A stretch of 12,500 nt of DNA from Pigoraptor vietnamica (taxonomy: Eukaryota; Opisthokonta; Filasterea): assembly GCA_943704525.1 (NCBI GenBank), contig CALSCQ010001378.1:1-12500 (forward strand), written 5' to 3'. A model generated the notes under the pieces. That model ran no database searches, was not told where the DNA came from, and saw nothing but the letters and a program-made list of their open reading frames with translations. Shown here in pieces: positions 1-7,348 of this stretch. The position numbers were made by a program, and so were the translations under genes. The first letter of the stretch is position 1. Every line of letters starts with the position of its first letter.

Positions 1-12
1 CTCTTCCGATCT
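1..12. other. Illumina adapter remnant at contig end
   Basis: The first 12 bases, CTCTTCCGATCT, are identical to the 3' end shared by Illumina TruSeq read-1 and read-2 adapters. Its position exactly at base 1 suggests an untrimmed read end incorporated at the edge of an assembled contig. This is sequence identity to a known synthetic oligonucleotide, not biology. The bases just after it could also be unreliable. Confidence 0.85.
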
Positions 13-1297
13 GTCTCATGTGTAACGTAGGTGCTTCTAGTACCCGGTCATACGGCAGTTTGTGTGGCTGTGTTTTCTTGCGGTCCGTGATCGTTCTCAC
101 CGGTAGTCCGCGGAAAACATGCATTCTTTAACTGAGCGTCCTGACGCGCAGGTAACGGCCTCTGAACCCCACGCGCTCCCCCCGAAAGCGCCTGTTGTGC
201 TGCAGTACAAGGTGTTGGACCACGGCGTCTCGTTTTTTGCGCCGGGTCTGTCGAGAGCCACTCTGTAATTCAAACAAAATAGGAAAACGGGAAAGTCTGT
301 TACACTTACTGCTGTGTGTGTGTGTGTGTGTGTGTGTGTGTTGCACACACACACGGACACACGCACGCATGCACGCACGCCACACACGCAAGACATGCAG
401 GCATGCACTAGTCGGTGGACACACACATGACATCAACGCGGAGATTGAGGCGCTTTTTCAGTTTGTGCGTGGGTTTTTTTGGATCTTGAACGGACCAGAG
501 TCGGTACGAGTGACAGAATCTCAGCTGATACTGAGAAAGACTGTTAGTATTGGTTGTTACCGACGCCGACACGGCAGATCTCCAACGGCATCGCGACAGA
601 GGCGCGCCTAATCGCGATATCCGGAAATGAAGTCCGCAAATGCACTCCGTCGGCCGCTCAATGAATGCGCCATTCGCACGAAAGCGGACTCCGTAGAAGC
701 CTTCCAGCGATTCAGCTGCGCCCAAGGAAGACCACTTGAGGACGGCACACGAATTGAGGACACACGAACTGCAGGACTCATGTCGACCAACGGTCGCAGC
801 TGGATGGCCATACCGCGACATACCTGAGTGCCGGTCAGAGTCCACAGCTCATTCTTCGTGCGCGGGCGGGAAGATGGGATTGGCATCGTTCGAACCGATG
901 AAGCCTGGCTGCGTATCAACAGGCACGTCGGATCCACCTGCAGGGAAGATTGAACGCCGGGACTCAGGATCATCGGCCAGCAGCCATCTAATGAGATCAA
1001 AGAGTCGACATGCGTGCGCGTGTGTGTTTTGGGGGAGGCCGGGGGCTAGGGCTTTCTGTCTGCCACATGCCACCAGCCGGGCGTATTCGCCATTCAGTGA
1101 CTGGCGACCGCGGCCATGCCTCGTTCAGCCGAGGCTCAAGAATGGACTTTTGACCATAACCAGCACAACGGTGGCTCTACCGGCGTTTCTACCAAAGAGT
1201 ACCATGTCATGCGTACGGGCATATGCAGGTGCATTCACTGATACCGAAATGGCCAACATATGGTCGCAACTACGCATTCAGAAAGGGACAGACAAAA
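13..1297. other. Stretch with no supportable gene
   Basis: I see no conserved protein or RNA gene here. Open frames on both strands are short, are driven by simple repeats (313-354) or have a mixed codon pattern without the strong third-position GC of the real exons further right. One minus-strand frame, 849-1073, ends in a plausible hydrophilic C-terminus and could be a terminal exon of the minus-strand gene that follows, but no splice chain could be built to it. Base composition is otherwise ordinary for the window. Confidence 0.5.
313..354. repeat. (TG)14 tract followed by CA tract, self-complementary
   Basis: Fourteen TG units (313-340) are followed after TTG by about 11 bases of alternating CA (344-354). 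The two arms are complementary, so the strand can fold into a GU/CA hairpin. More CA/GC-rich, purine-pyrimidine alternating sequence continues to about 430, so Z-DNA-forming potential is likely. Confidence 0.85.
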
Positions 1298-2137
1298 TTA
1301 GGGGCAGTCGGCATCCAAAGACTGAGGAACGCGCGAACAGAACTGCGCCGCTGGCTCGGAGCACAACACGCGCGCGTCGTACACGACAAACTCTTTGAAG
1401 AGTTCCCACGGTGGGAGCGTCGGTTCGTCCTTCTGCAGCGTCCTGTAGCCTTCCTGTAGCTCCCTCTCAAATACGACCACCGACGCTCGCCCCGACAGTT
1501 CAATGCGCTGGTGTCGCCGGTCGATGGCAAGCGAGAGCACGCCATCGGCGCTCCGTACAATCAGTTGGAGCACGTCCTCCCGTAGAGTGTAACCCGCCAG
1601 AAGTTGAAAGAAGCCGATCTCCTCCCAACTCGGCCGCGGGGCGACGCTTTTCGTTGCCTTTTGCGCCGCCGCGGTCGCATCCCCGTTGACTTGGGCAGAC
1701 TTTTCGAGGCGTTCTGCGACGTAGTCGACGGAATCCCACAGACTGGCAACGAACACCTCGTTCAGCCGCTCGATGAGCGTCGCAGCAGCGCGGCGGGGCG
1801 AGGGCTGGATGTAGTGCAGCACGTTCGTTCCCTTGCGAAAGTACTTGTCGCAAAGGGTTTCGGCTTCGTCGCGCGCATCGGGGAAGACTTCGGCGACGCA
1901 CAGGAGGAGAGAGACGATCTCTGGGCGGCGCGCGCTCGGAATGTAGTTTCTATCCAGTAGCGCGAGGGTGTCGCGTATGAGAAGCGGCGACACTTTCGCC
2001 CACACGCGCCTCTTGGTGGCATCGCTGAGCGGCGTGTCTAGACTGTCGATCTTTCCTGAATAGCTCCGTGGATTAGGCCGACGACTTTGTGTTTTGTCGT
2101 GTGCAACTTGCTGAACGATAAGGTAACATGAATCCAT
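1298..2137 (-). CDS. Hypothetical protein, 279 aa, no recognised family
   Basis: An uninterrupted frame runs from the ATG at 2137 to the TAA at 1298; a TAA lies directly upstream of that ATG, which fixes this as the first possible start unless the true 5' end is spliced. Codons are strongly G/C at the third position from about residue 30 on, like the confirmed exons elsewhere. The protein looks soluble and mainly helical, with alternating hydrophobic and charged residues (for example around residues 60-130), and has no signal peptide or membrane segment. I see no catalytic motif and do not recognise the family. The first ~28 residues are less coding-like, and a CAG just before the frame improves (within the codons for SYSG) could be an acceptor, so an upstream exon is possible. 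Likewise the C-terminus could splice further left. It is divergent to the tandem gene family on its right. Confidence 0.65.
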   Translation of the reverse strand: MDSCYLIVQQVAHDKTQSRRPNPRSYSGKIDSLDTPLSDATKRRVWAKVSPLLIRDTLALLDRNYIPSARRPEIVSLLLCVAEVFPDARDEAETLCDKYFRKGTNVLHYIQPSPRRAAATLIERLNEVFVASLWDSVDYVAERLEKSAQVNGDATAAAQKATKSVAPRPSWEEIGFFQLLAGYTLREDVLQLIVRSADGVLSLAIDRRHQRIELSGRASVVVFERELQEGYRTLQKDEPTLPPWELFKEFVVYDARVLCSEPAAQFCSRVPQSLDADCP

Positions 2138-2263
2138 TTATGGAACTTTTGCGGAATTTGATTTTCTACCCCGGACGTTACTCTCGCAATGGGTGAGGGT
2201 TATCTTTCTTCTGTATTGATTTTGATAGGCACGAATATCAGGGTTAAGTACTTTTAAAGGAAG

Positions 2264-2278
2264 CCCTCCGCTGGAGGG
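2264..2278. repeat. Short GC-rich inverted repeat
   Basis: CCCTCC-GCT-GGAGGG forms a perfect 6-bp stem with a 3-nt loop. It has no U-tract and no known function in this context. Confidence 0.6.
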
Positions 2279-2335
2279 ATCTCAAAATATCTCCTGGGGG
2301 CAGCCATGCGATAACCCATACATCACACACGCATA

Positions 2336-2370
2336 CAATTGTGCACGCACAATTGAAGTGCATGCACTTC
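2336..2370. repeat. Two adjacent palindromes
   Basis: The first palindrome is AATTGTG and CACAATT separated by CACG (2337-2354). It is followed directly by the perfect 16-bp palindrome GAAGTGCATGCACTTC (2355-2370). Back-to-back perfect inverted repeats of this kind can be dimeric transcription-factor sites or cruciform-prone DNA; which applies is not visible. Confidence 0.7.
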
Positions 2371-2548
2371 ATGATGCGCTTTGAGTGCGCCTTTGTGCTC
2401 AGTGTCACAAAACCGTTGTGCTCTGCGTGACAACGCCGCGTGCAAGGCGAGGGGACGAGCCTACAAGTGCCGACCTTCTCGTCGATACATTAATCGACGC
2501 ACTGATCCAAAACTGTCAGTTTCGAGTAAGCGCGCAGGTCCACACACC

Positions 2549-3083
2549 ATGACCGCGCCCGTTAGAAGCTGCGAGTATGCCGTGAAGCAGGGGCTGTGGC
2601 AGAAGGAGCGCCCCGCAGACTACGGTGGCACGGGATGCCGCGGCGGCTCCGGCTCGTGTTTCGGCGTGGTCCTACAGCCGAGAAGGGGAGGCGATGGCAC
2701 ACGTTGAACGTGCGCGTCAAGCTCCCAGAGCTGGAGCCTTACTTTGGCGCGCATGTGGTTGAAGGCGAGGGCGGAGACATACCGCTCTCGCACGCGATAT
2801 CGAGCTCGCTGCTGCTGTACAGGTGGCTGCGACGGAGATTGCGGCGATTGCGTTTCAGCCCAATTACTACCAGTCGCTGTGGGAGGGGTCTGTCGAACAC
2901 ATTCCCACGGGACTCGCCGTCATATTCACAGAGTGCAAGGGCGGCGCGGCCATCGACTGCGAGGTGCGCGACGACGACCTTCCGGAGTCGCTGCGGCGCG
3001 ATCTTGCTGCCTTTGTGCGTCTCCTCTTGAGTAACCGCAGTCCCCACAATTACGACGGTCTTCTCGCGGGATATGTCGCCTGA
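2549..3083 (+). pseudogene. Copy 1 of tandem family, frameshifted
   Basis: This is a relative of the two intact ORFs that follow. Alignment by eye shows the same order of blocks: EYAVKQ...ADY in one frame, then LVFRRGPT...ISSSLLLYR in a second frame, then VEHIPTG...RSPHNYDGLLAGYVA and a TGA in a third. Relative to copies 2 and 3 there are 8 extra bases between the ADY codons and the FRRGPT block (about 2620-2655), and one base is missing after 2823, where the siblings read AGGCTGGCT and this copy AGGTGGCT. The intact protein cannot be made from this DNA without frameshifting. The start is the ATG at 2549. No GT...AG pair near the breaks restores the frame. It may be a decaying copy, or assembly errors may be involved, since the last third is still well conserved. 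Confidence 0.75.
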
Positions 3084-3708
3084 GCTGTTGCGTGGACGAG
3101 GCATGCACGCGGATACGCCGCACGTGCATCCGGCGGGACATCCCAGTGCGTGCCAGTGCGTCCCAGTGCCGGTCCCAGTCGGCGTGTTCAGTGTCAGTTC
3201 CCCTCTTCCATGTGCGATGCCTGTTTCTGTTTGTGTATGTGCCGGCTTATCTGTGTCCGTGTGTGTTCGTGTGCGAGCACGCGCGCGTTGTTCGTGTGCG
3301 CCTCGATGTGCCAATATGTTTATTGGGTAAGTGTGATTAGTGCGGTCCCTTTGAGGGTGTGCGTGTAATCTGCGGGCTTGCTGTGTAAAAAAATCCATGT
3401 GCCGACACATTTCAGGGCGCTTTCCCCTCGTGCTGAACGAGCCGCCCGTCCTCTGGCAGTCGCACTTTAGGTATGCATGGGTAGTGGCGATGTACAACAC
3501 ACGCGCATGCACGCATCGTGTATACGCTGCTGGTATTGAGGCAAAACCGTGATGCGCGTAACCCTAACCATGCGTAATTAGCGCTACAGACGACTTACAC
3601 TTCACACACACACACACACACACACACACAGCGTCTTTATGACGCGGATGCACGAGTTAAAAAAAAAAGCACACCTTCTCCCCGCTGTGTGGAGAGAGCC
3701 TTCACGCA
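3084..3708 (+). other. GT-rich spacer between copies 1 and 2
   Basis: No gene is seen. The first part (about 3160-3320) is GT-rich on the plus strand, probably the 3' UTR and downstream element of copy 1. Later come a (CA)14 tract at 3603-3630 and a run of 10 A at 3659-3668 just before copy 2. Parts of this spacer are repeated in the next spacer, showing that it was duplicated with the gene. Confidence 0.6.
3603..3630. repeat. (CA)14 microsatellite
   Basis: Uninterrupted CA dinucleotides over 28 bases, about 80 bp upstream of the start codon of tandem copy 2, so it lies in its promoter or 5' UTR. Length variation is likely. Confidence 0.95.
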
Positions 3709-4308
3709 ATGGGCAACGACATGTCCTCCGCCGGGGCACAAGACGGCGCCGACGCAGCCACTACCACTTTCAATCGCACTGCCCCGAGAGCCGTCGTCGA
3801 CGAAAGGGAGTACGTCGTCACGCAGTACTCTGTCCACACGGAGCGTTCCGCAGATTACGAGGCGCTCGACGCCCTCCGTCGCGTGTTTCGACCGGGACCT
3901 GATTACTTTCACGGCGGGTCGCTGCAGATTTTCTTCAAGCTGCCCGAGCGAGAGCCGGTGATGGGCGTGTCTTACTTCAGTGGGCTCAGGGACAAAAAAC
4001 TCATCCCCATGTACGCCGTCATTTCGAGCTCGCTACTGCTGTACAGGCTGGCTGCGATGGAGATTGCGAACATTATGTTTGTGGAGGATCACTACAAGGC
4101 CGTGTGGGACGCCACTGTCGAACACATTCCCACGGGAATCGTCCTTATCGTCAACGAGCACAAGGGCGCTGCAAACGTTGCGTGCGATTGCCGCGATGAC
4201 GAACTCCCAGACTCGCTAAAGCAGGACCTCACCGCTCTCTTGCGCCTGCTTGTGAGCGACCGCAGTCCCCACAACTACGACGGCCTTGTCGCGGGATGTG
4301 TTGCTTAG
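3709..4308 (+). CDS. Tandem-family protein copy 2, 199 aa, function unknown
   Basis: An intact, intronless ORF from ATG 3709 (context ACGCAATGG) to TAG 4308. It shares with copy 3 the blocks REYVV.QY, FRPGP, F.LPEREPV.GVSY, a helical stretch ISSSLLLYRLAAMEIANIM, VEHIPTGIV, EHKGAANVAC, DELPDSLKQDL and the C-terminal RSPHNYDGLVAGCVA. About 86 of the last 100 residues are identical between copies 2 and 3, while the first ~35 residues are unrelated and low-complexity (A/T/D/S-rich). The predicted fold is a mixed alpha/beta soluble domain with no secretion signal or membrane helix. The N-terminus MGNDMSS fits the N-myristoylation pattern MGxxxS, which copy 3 lacks. No family is recognised. Selection on the protein is suggested by preserved frame and by conserved blocks even in the broken copy 1. 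Confidence 0.85.
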   Translation: MGNDMSSAGAQDGADAATTTFNRTAPRAVVDEREYVVTQYSVHTERSADYEALDALRRVFRPGPDYFHGGSLQIFFKLPEREPVMGVSYFSGLRDKKLIPMYAVISSSLLLYRLAAMEIANIMFVEDHYKAVWDATVEHIPTGIVLIVNEHKGAANVACDCRDDELPDSLKQDLTALLRLLVSDRSPHNYDGLVAGCVA

Positions 4309-5012
4309 TGCTGCACGACTGTTCCGCCGGGACACAGGGACCCGTGTGCTCAGCTAATATTGTGTTTGTGTTTTTTTCCCTCTTTCATGTGGGTTGCCTC
4401 TTGGTAAGTGTTCTTGTGTGTGTCAGTGTCTGTGGCTGTGCCGGTGTGTCGGCGTGTCGGCCTGTGTTTGTGTCTGTGCGGCGGCGCACGTGTTGTCTGG
4501 GTTCGAGTGCGCCTGTGCCAGCATGTTTTACTGGAGGTAATAAGACCACTGCGGTCTGTTTGAGAGCGTGCAAACTGCGGCCGTCGCCAGCGTGTTGTGT
4601 CAGAGCTGATAAACTGTAAGTTCGGCCGGCATGCCCACAGTTCAGTCGAGCGCCGTGTTGAACGAATCTCCCCTATGGACGTATGCATCGAGAGAATCCA
4701 TTGGCGATGTAGTGTAACACACACACATGCACAGCATCACGCGCCGGTATGGCCCCTGCGTGCACCTGGGCACCACGAGCACACGGAGCGCTCATAAGAG
4801 CAAATGAGAAATGAGTGATCCGCATAACCCCGACCTTGCGTGATGGCGTTACAAGGCACACGGATGTTACACTTCCAAGCCCGCCACTTTGTTTTTTTTT
4901 TTTTTTTTTTTGTCCTCACACGAATCCGACACGAGTGTCTTTGCCCTTTATTACTTTTGTGTTCTGCGCGAGTTGAAGCACGTTCCTCCCTCAAAAAAAC
5001 CCTTCCCACGCA
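4309..5012 (+). other. GT-rich spacer between copies 2 and 3
   Basis: No gene is seen. About 4340-4500 is GT-rich on the coding strand, then a segment resembling the previous spacer, then CA-rich DNA near 4720-4735 and a run of 20 T at 4892-4911 about 100 bp before copy 3. The last bases before the start codon (TCCCACGCAATGG) resemble those before copy 2 (TTCACGCAATGG), so the translation-start context was duplicated too. Confidence 0.6.
4892..4911. repeat. Poly(T) run of 20
   Basis: Twenty consecutive T upstream of tandem copy 3. There is no adjacent retroposon-like body or target-site duplication that I can see, so it is listed only as a homopolymer; its length is error-prone in sequencing. 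Confidence 0.9.
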
Positions 5013-5636
5013 ATGGACAATACCGCCGACCCTTCCTCGGCCCAGGCGCAAGACGACGGTCCGAGTGGCGTCGCCGTTACAGTCGCTGCTACGGCCGGCG
5101 CGAGTGCATCGAAGACTCCCGGGGAGGATAGGGAATACGTCGTCAAGCAGTACACTTTCAACCCACGTGACGCAGATTACAAGACACTCAAAGCGCTCCG
5201 CCGCGCGTTTCGGCCGGGTCCCACCGACGGCTACTTCGGCAGTGGGCTCAACGTCCACTTCAAGCTGCCCGAGCGAGAGCCGGTGATTGGCGTGTCCTAC
5301 ACGGATGTGAGTGTGAGCAGGGGCAAACTCACCCCCATGTACGAGGTCATTTCGAGCTCGCTGCTGCTCTACAGGCTGGCTGCGATGGAGATTGCGAACA
5401 TTATGATACTCAAGAATTACTACAAGGCAGTGTGGGACGGCACTGTCGAACACATTCCCACGGGAATCGTCGTCATATTCACAGAGCACAAGGGCGCCGC
5501 GAACGTTGCGTGCGGCTGTTTTGCCGACGAACTCCCCGACTCGCTAAAGCAGGACCTCACCACTCTCTTGCGCCTGCTTGTGAGCGACCGCAGTCCCCAC
5601 AACTACGACGGCCTTGTCGCGGGGTGTGTCGCTTAG
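5013..5636 (+). CDS. Tandem-family protein copy 3, 207 aa, function unknown
   Basis: An intact, intronless ORF from ATG 5013 to TAG 5636, the longest member. Residues 1-36 are low-complexity and specific to this copy. From DREYVVKQY onward it parallels copy 2, with one insertion around GVSYTDVSVSRGKL and a slightly longer loop at PTDGYFGSG. The C-terminal half is nearly the same at the DNA level: the last 108 nt differ from copy 2 at only 4 positions. Secondary structure guessed from pattern is strand, helix, two strands, a long helix (ISSSLLLYRLAAMEIANIM), a second helix, two strands and a final helix. No known active-site signature, signal peptide or membrane span is visible. It converges on the GRHPR gene 345 bp away. 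Confidence 0.87.
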   Translation: MDNTADPSSAQAQDDGPSGVAVTVAATAGASASKTPGEDREYVVKQYTFNPRDADYKTLKALRRAFRPGPTDGYFGSGLNVHFKLPEREPVIGVSYTDVSVSRGKLTPMYEVISSSLLLYRLAAMEIANIMILKNYYKAVWDGTVEHIPTGIVVIFTEHKGAANVACGCFADELPDSLKQDLTTLLRLLVSDRSPHNYDGLVAGCVA

Positions 5637-5980
5637 GGCCGCATCGACCGGTTGGCGAGTGTTGCGTACGTGTGTGTCTTTTGTGTGCGTGTGTGTCAGT
5701 ATGTGTTTGTATTTTACGTTGATGGGGGCACTCCTAGAGAGACGGCTTCATGGCAATAAATGCCGCTTTTGTTTTGCTGTCGTGCGTGTGCATCCATCCG
5801 TCGTTGCGTGCAAGTTCACCCCTCAACAGCACTAGCCTTGCTATACAATTCTCTCACACGCACAGCTACGGGTACACGCACACGGAACGCCATTGGGACA
5901 GTAACAGAATACACAGAGAATTCAGAAGTGACGGTAACAGAGGACAGTCTGTGCAGCCGTAAAGCCGCGTATGGACTGCG
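5637..5980. other. Convergent intergenic region
   Basis: This lies between the 3' ends of tandem copy 3 and the GRHPR gene. It starts GT-rich (about 5668-5710), as after the other family members, and contains the AATAAA. No ORF or RNA gene is evident, and no clear polyadenylation hexamer is seen for the minus-strand gene. Confidence 0.55.
5755..5760 (+). promoter_or_regulatory. Candidate polyadenylation signal AATAAA
   Basis: A canonical AATAAA lies 119 bp after the stop codon of tandem copy 3, followed by T-rich sequence (CTTTTGTTTTG). This agrees with a 3' end for that transcript. The organism's own signal is unknown, so this rests on the general eukaryotic motif. Confidence 0.5.
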
Positions 5981-7348
5981 TCACACTGCATGTCGCAAGG
6001 GGCGACCCTCGATGCCAGCGAGCACGTTGTCCACTGCAATCGCCGCCATGGCCTCTCGCGTGTTCACCGTTGCGCTGCCAATGTGGGGGAGCACGACGCA
6101 GTTGTCGAGCGACAGCAGCGGGTGGTCCGTCGGGAGTGGCTCTGGCGTTGTCACGTCCAGACCGGCGGCGTAGATGCGGCGGTCCCGCAGCGCCGAGACG
6201 AGGTCGTCCTGATTCACCACGCCCCCGCGGCTTGTGTTCACAAACACGGCGCTGCGCTTCATCGCCGCAAACGCGGGCGCGTTGAACAGCCCCTTGGTCT
6301 TCTCCGTCAGCGCGCACGTGGCAAACACAAAGTCGCTCTCCCGAAGCAGCTCCTCCATGGTCACGTGAACTGCGCCCGCCTCGACTGCCTCCTGCTTTGG
6401 GCCTCCGGAGCCGCAATACAGCACCCGCCGAGCGCCAAACGCTGACATGCGGCGCGCCACCGCGGCCCCGATGCGACCGAATCCCACGACGCCCACCGTC
6501 GATCCGGCGACGTCCATGCCACACATCCACAGAGGACTCCATGTTCCCCACCCGCCCGCGCGCACGGACGCGGCTGCGGGGAGTGCGTGGCGTGCGGCCA
6601 TCAGCGCGAGCAGCACTGCAATGTCGGCGGTCGCTTCGGTGAGGACGCCCGGCGTGTTTCCGACGGTGACGTTGCGGCGACGACACGCCGGAACGTCAAT
6701 GTGGTCGTAACCGACGGACATGGAGCTCACGACGCGAAGAGACGGGCCTGCGAGGGTGGATCAAAGCGGGAATGCGCGTGCGTGCGGCCACGTCAACATC
6801 AGCTGAAACTCTCAAGTATACATTTCCATTAAATCGAAAGTGAATGGCAGTACCTGCAGCATCCAAGAGAGCGTCGTCGATCTTCTCTGTGAGGAGGCAC
6901 AGGATGCCATCGACGCCTGCGAAGCGAATACACACGCACGAACATAAGCACTTACACCGTGACAAACACCAGTCACGTACGAGTTCTCGGCAACATGGTG
7001 CGTGTGCTACCCTCGTTGTCCCTAAGCGAGTGCGGGTTACATGCACGAGATATTAGCGACGCACCTTTTGCTTTGGCGATGAGCTCGCTGCGGGGAATGG
7101 GCTCGTCCTTCTCCCACTTTATCAGCCGAATGCTGCACGTGGACGTATGCATTACGGGACAGCGACATAAAGTTGGCCACGGCCGACGAATGTGCGCAAT
7201 ATACACGTTGAACCATCCATCGTACTTTCCCCGCACGTTCATGCAGTCACTAGTTCGCTCACCCCTTCGCCTCTTCGAGTCGCTGCATCGCGCGCGGTGG
7301 AAGCGTGCGAGTCACGAGAACAGTCGGCATCTTCGCCCCACTCGCCAT
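5981..7348 (-). CDS. GRHPR: Glyoxylate/hydroxypyruvate reductase (D-2-hydroxyacid dehydrogenase), 4 exons
   Basis: Exons on the minus strand are 7348-7263, 7132-7065, 6916-6854 and 6747-5981, joined at GTGAGC/GTGCGT/GTACTG donors and CAG acceptors. They give one 984-nt frame coding for 327 aa, close to the ~328 aa of animal GRHPR. The N-terminal substrate domain contains EKDEPIPRSEL and the GRHPR-like MSVGYDHIDV. The Rossmann motif GFGRIG is at residues ~161-166. The expected catalytic set is present: Arg ~246 (NTSRGG), Glu ~275 (TTPEP) and His ~294 (LPHIGSA). No acidic residue ends the second strand (YCGSGGPK), which suits NADPH preference. The family reduces glyoxylate and hydroxypyruvate. 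An alternative in-frame ATG lies at 7330. No PTS1 is seen at the C-terminus (RHAV), so a cytosolic enzyme is inferred. The gene is divergent to the RPC4 gene. Confidence 0.93.

Larger units (their letters stand above)
2138..2548. other. Intergenic region between divergent hypothetical gene and tandem family
   Basis: This spacer separates the minus-strand hypothetical gene from copy 1 of the tandem family, so promoters of both would lie here. It is more AT-rich than the rest of the window up to about 2260 and then holds three short inverted repeats. No conserved ORF is seen; the plus-strand open frame beginning at 2381 is just the upstream extension of copy 1. Confidence 0.55.
2549..5636 (+). 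repeat. Three-copy tandem gene duplication
   Basis: Three related ORFs begin at 2549, 3709 and 5013, giving unit spacings of 1160 and 1304 bp. Similarity is not confined to the ORFs: the spacers after copies 1 and 2 share segments, for example around 3310-3355 versus 4515-4565, and the stretch before the next copy (about 3555-3605 versus 4818-4877). All three stops are followed by a GT-rich tract on the coding strand. The pattern is that of segmental duplication of gene plus flanks followed by divergence. Confidence 0.85.

Noticed and set aside
195-611. 138-codon plus-strand ORF with Cys-Val and Thr-His repeats
   Set aside because: Its open state comes from the TG/CA microsatellites; the rest shows no coding bias or recognisable motif.
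884-907. tRNA gene suggested by a perfect T-arm (CATCG-TTCGAAC-CGATG)
   Set aside because: The T-loop and its stem fit tRNA rules, but the following AAGCCTG has no CAGGCTT partner about 50-75 bases upstream and no A-box/D-arm is visible. It is at most an isolated B-box-like motif.
2813-2830. Splice donor (CAG|GTGGCT) at the second break of tandem copy 1
   Set aside because: Sequence homologous to the siblings continues base by base immediately after this site with only one nucleotide missing, so a deletion explains it better than an intron.
3559-3569. Telomere-like TAACCCTAACC
   Set aside because: Fewer than two repeat units, flanked by unrelated sequence, and the paralogous spacer reads TAACCCCGACC. 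It is not an interstitial telomere array.
4892-4911. Poly(T) as the tail of an antisense retroposon
   Set aside because: No element body, no target-site duplication and no coding remnant adjoin it; it is treated as a simple homopolymer.
4092-5602. Two minus-strand 60-aa ORFs (4092-4274 and 5420-5602) that resemble each other
   Set aside because: They are the antisense of the conserved part of tandem copies 2 and 3; their similarity is a by-product of the sense-strand paralogy.
5922-6686. 254-codon minus-strand ORF overlapping GRHPR
   Set aside because: It is an out-of-frame, Arg/Gly-rich shadow of the last GRHPR exon, caused by high GC content.
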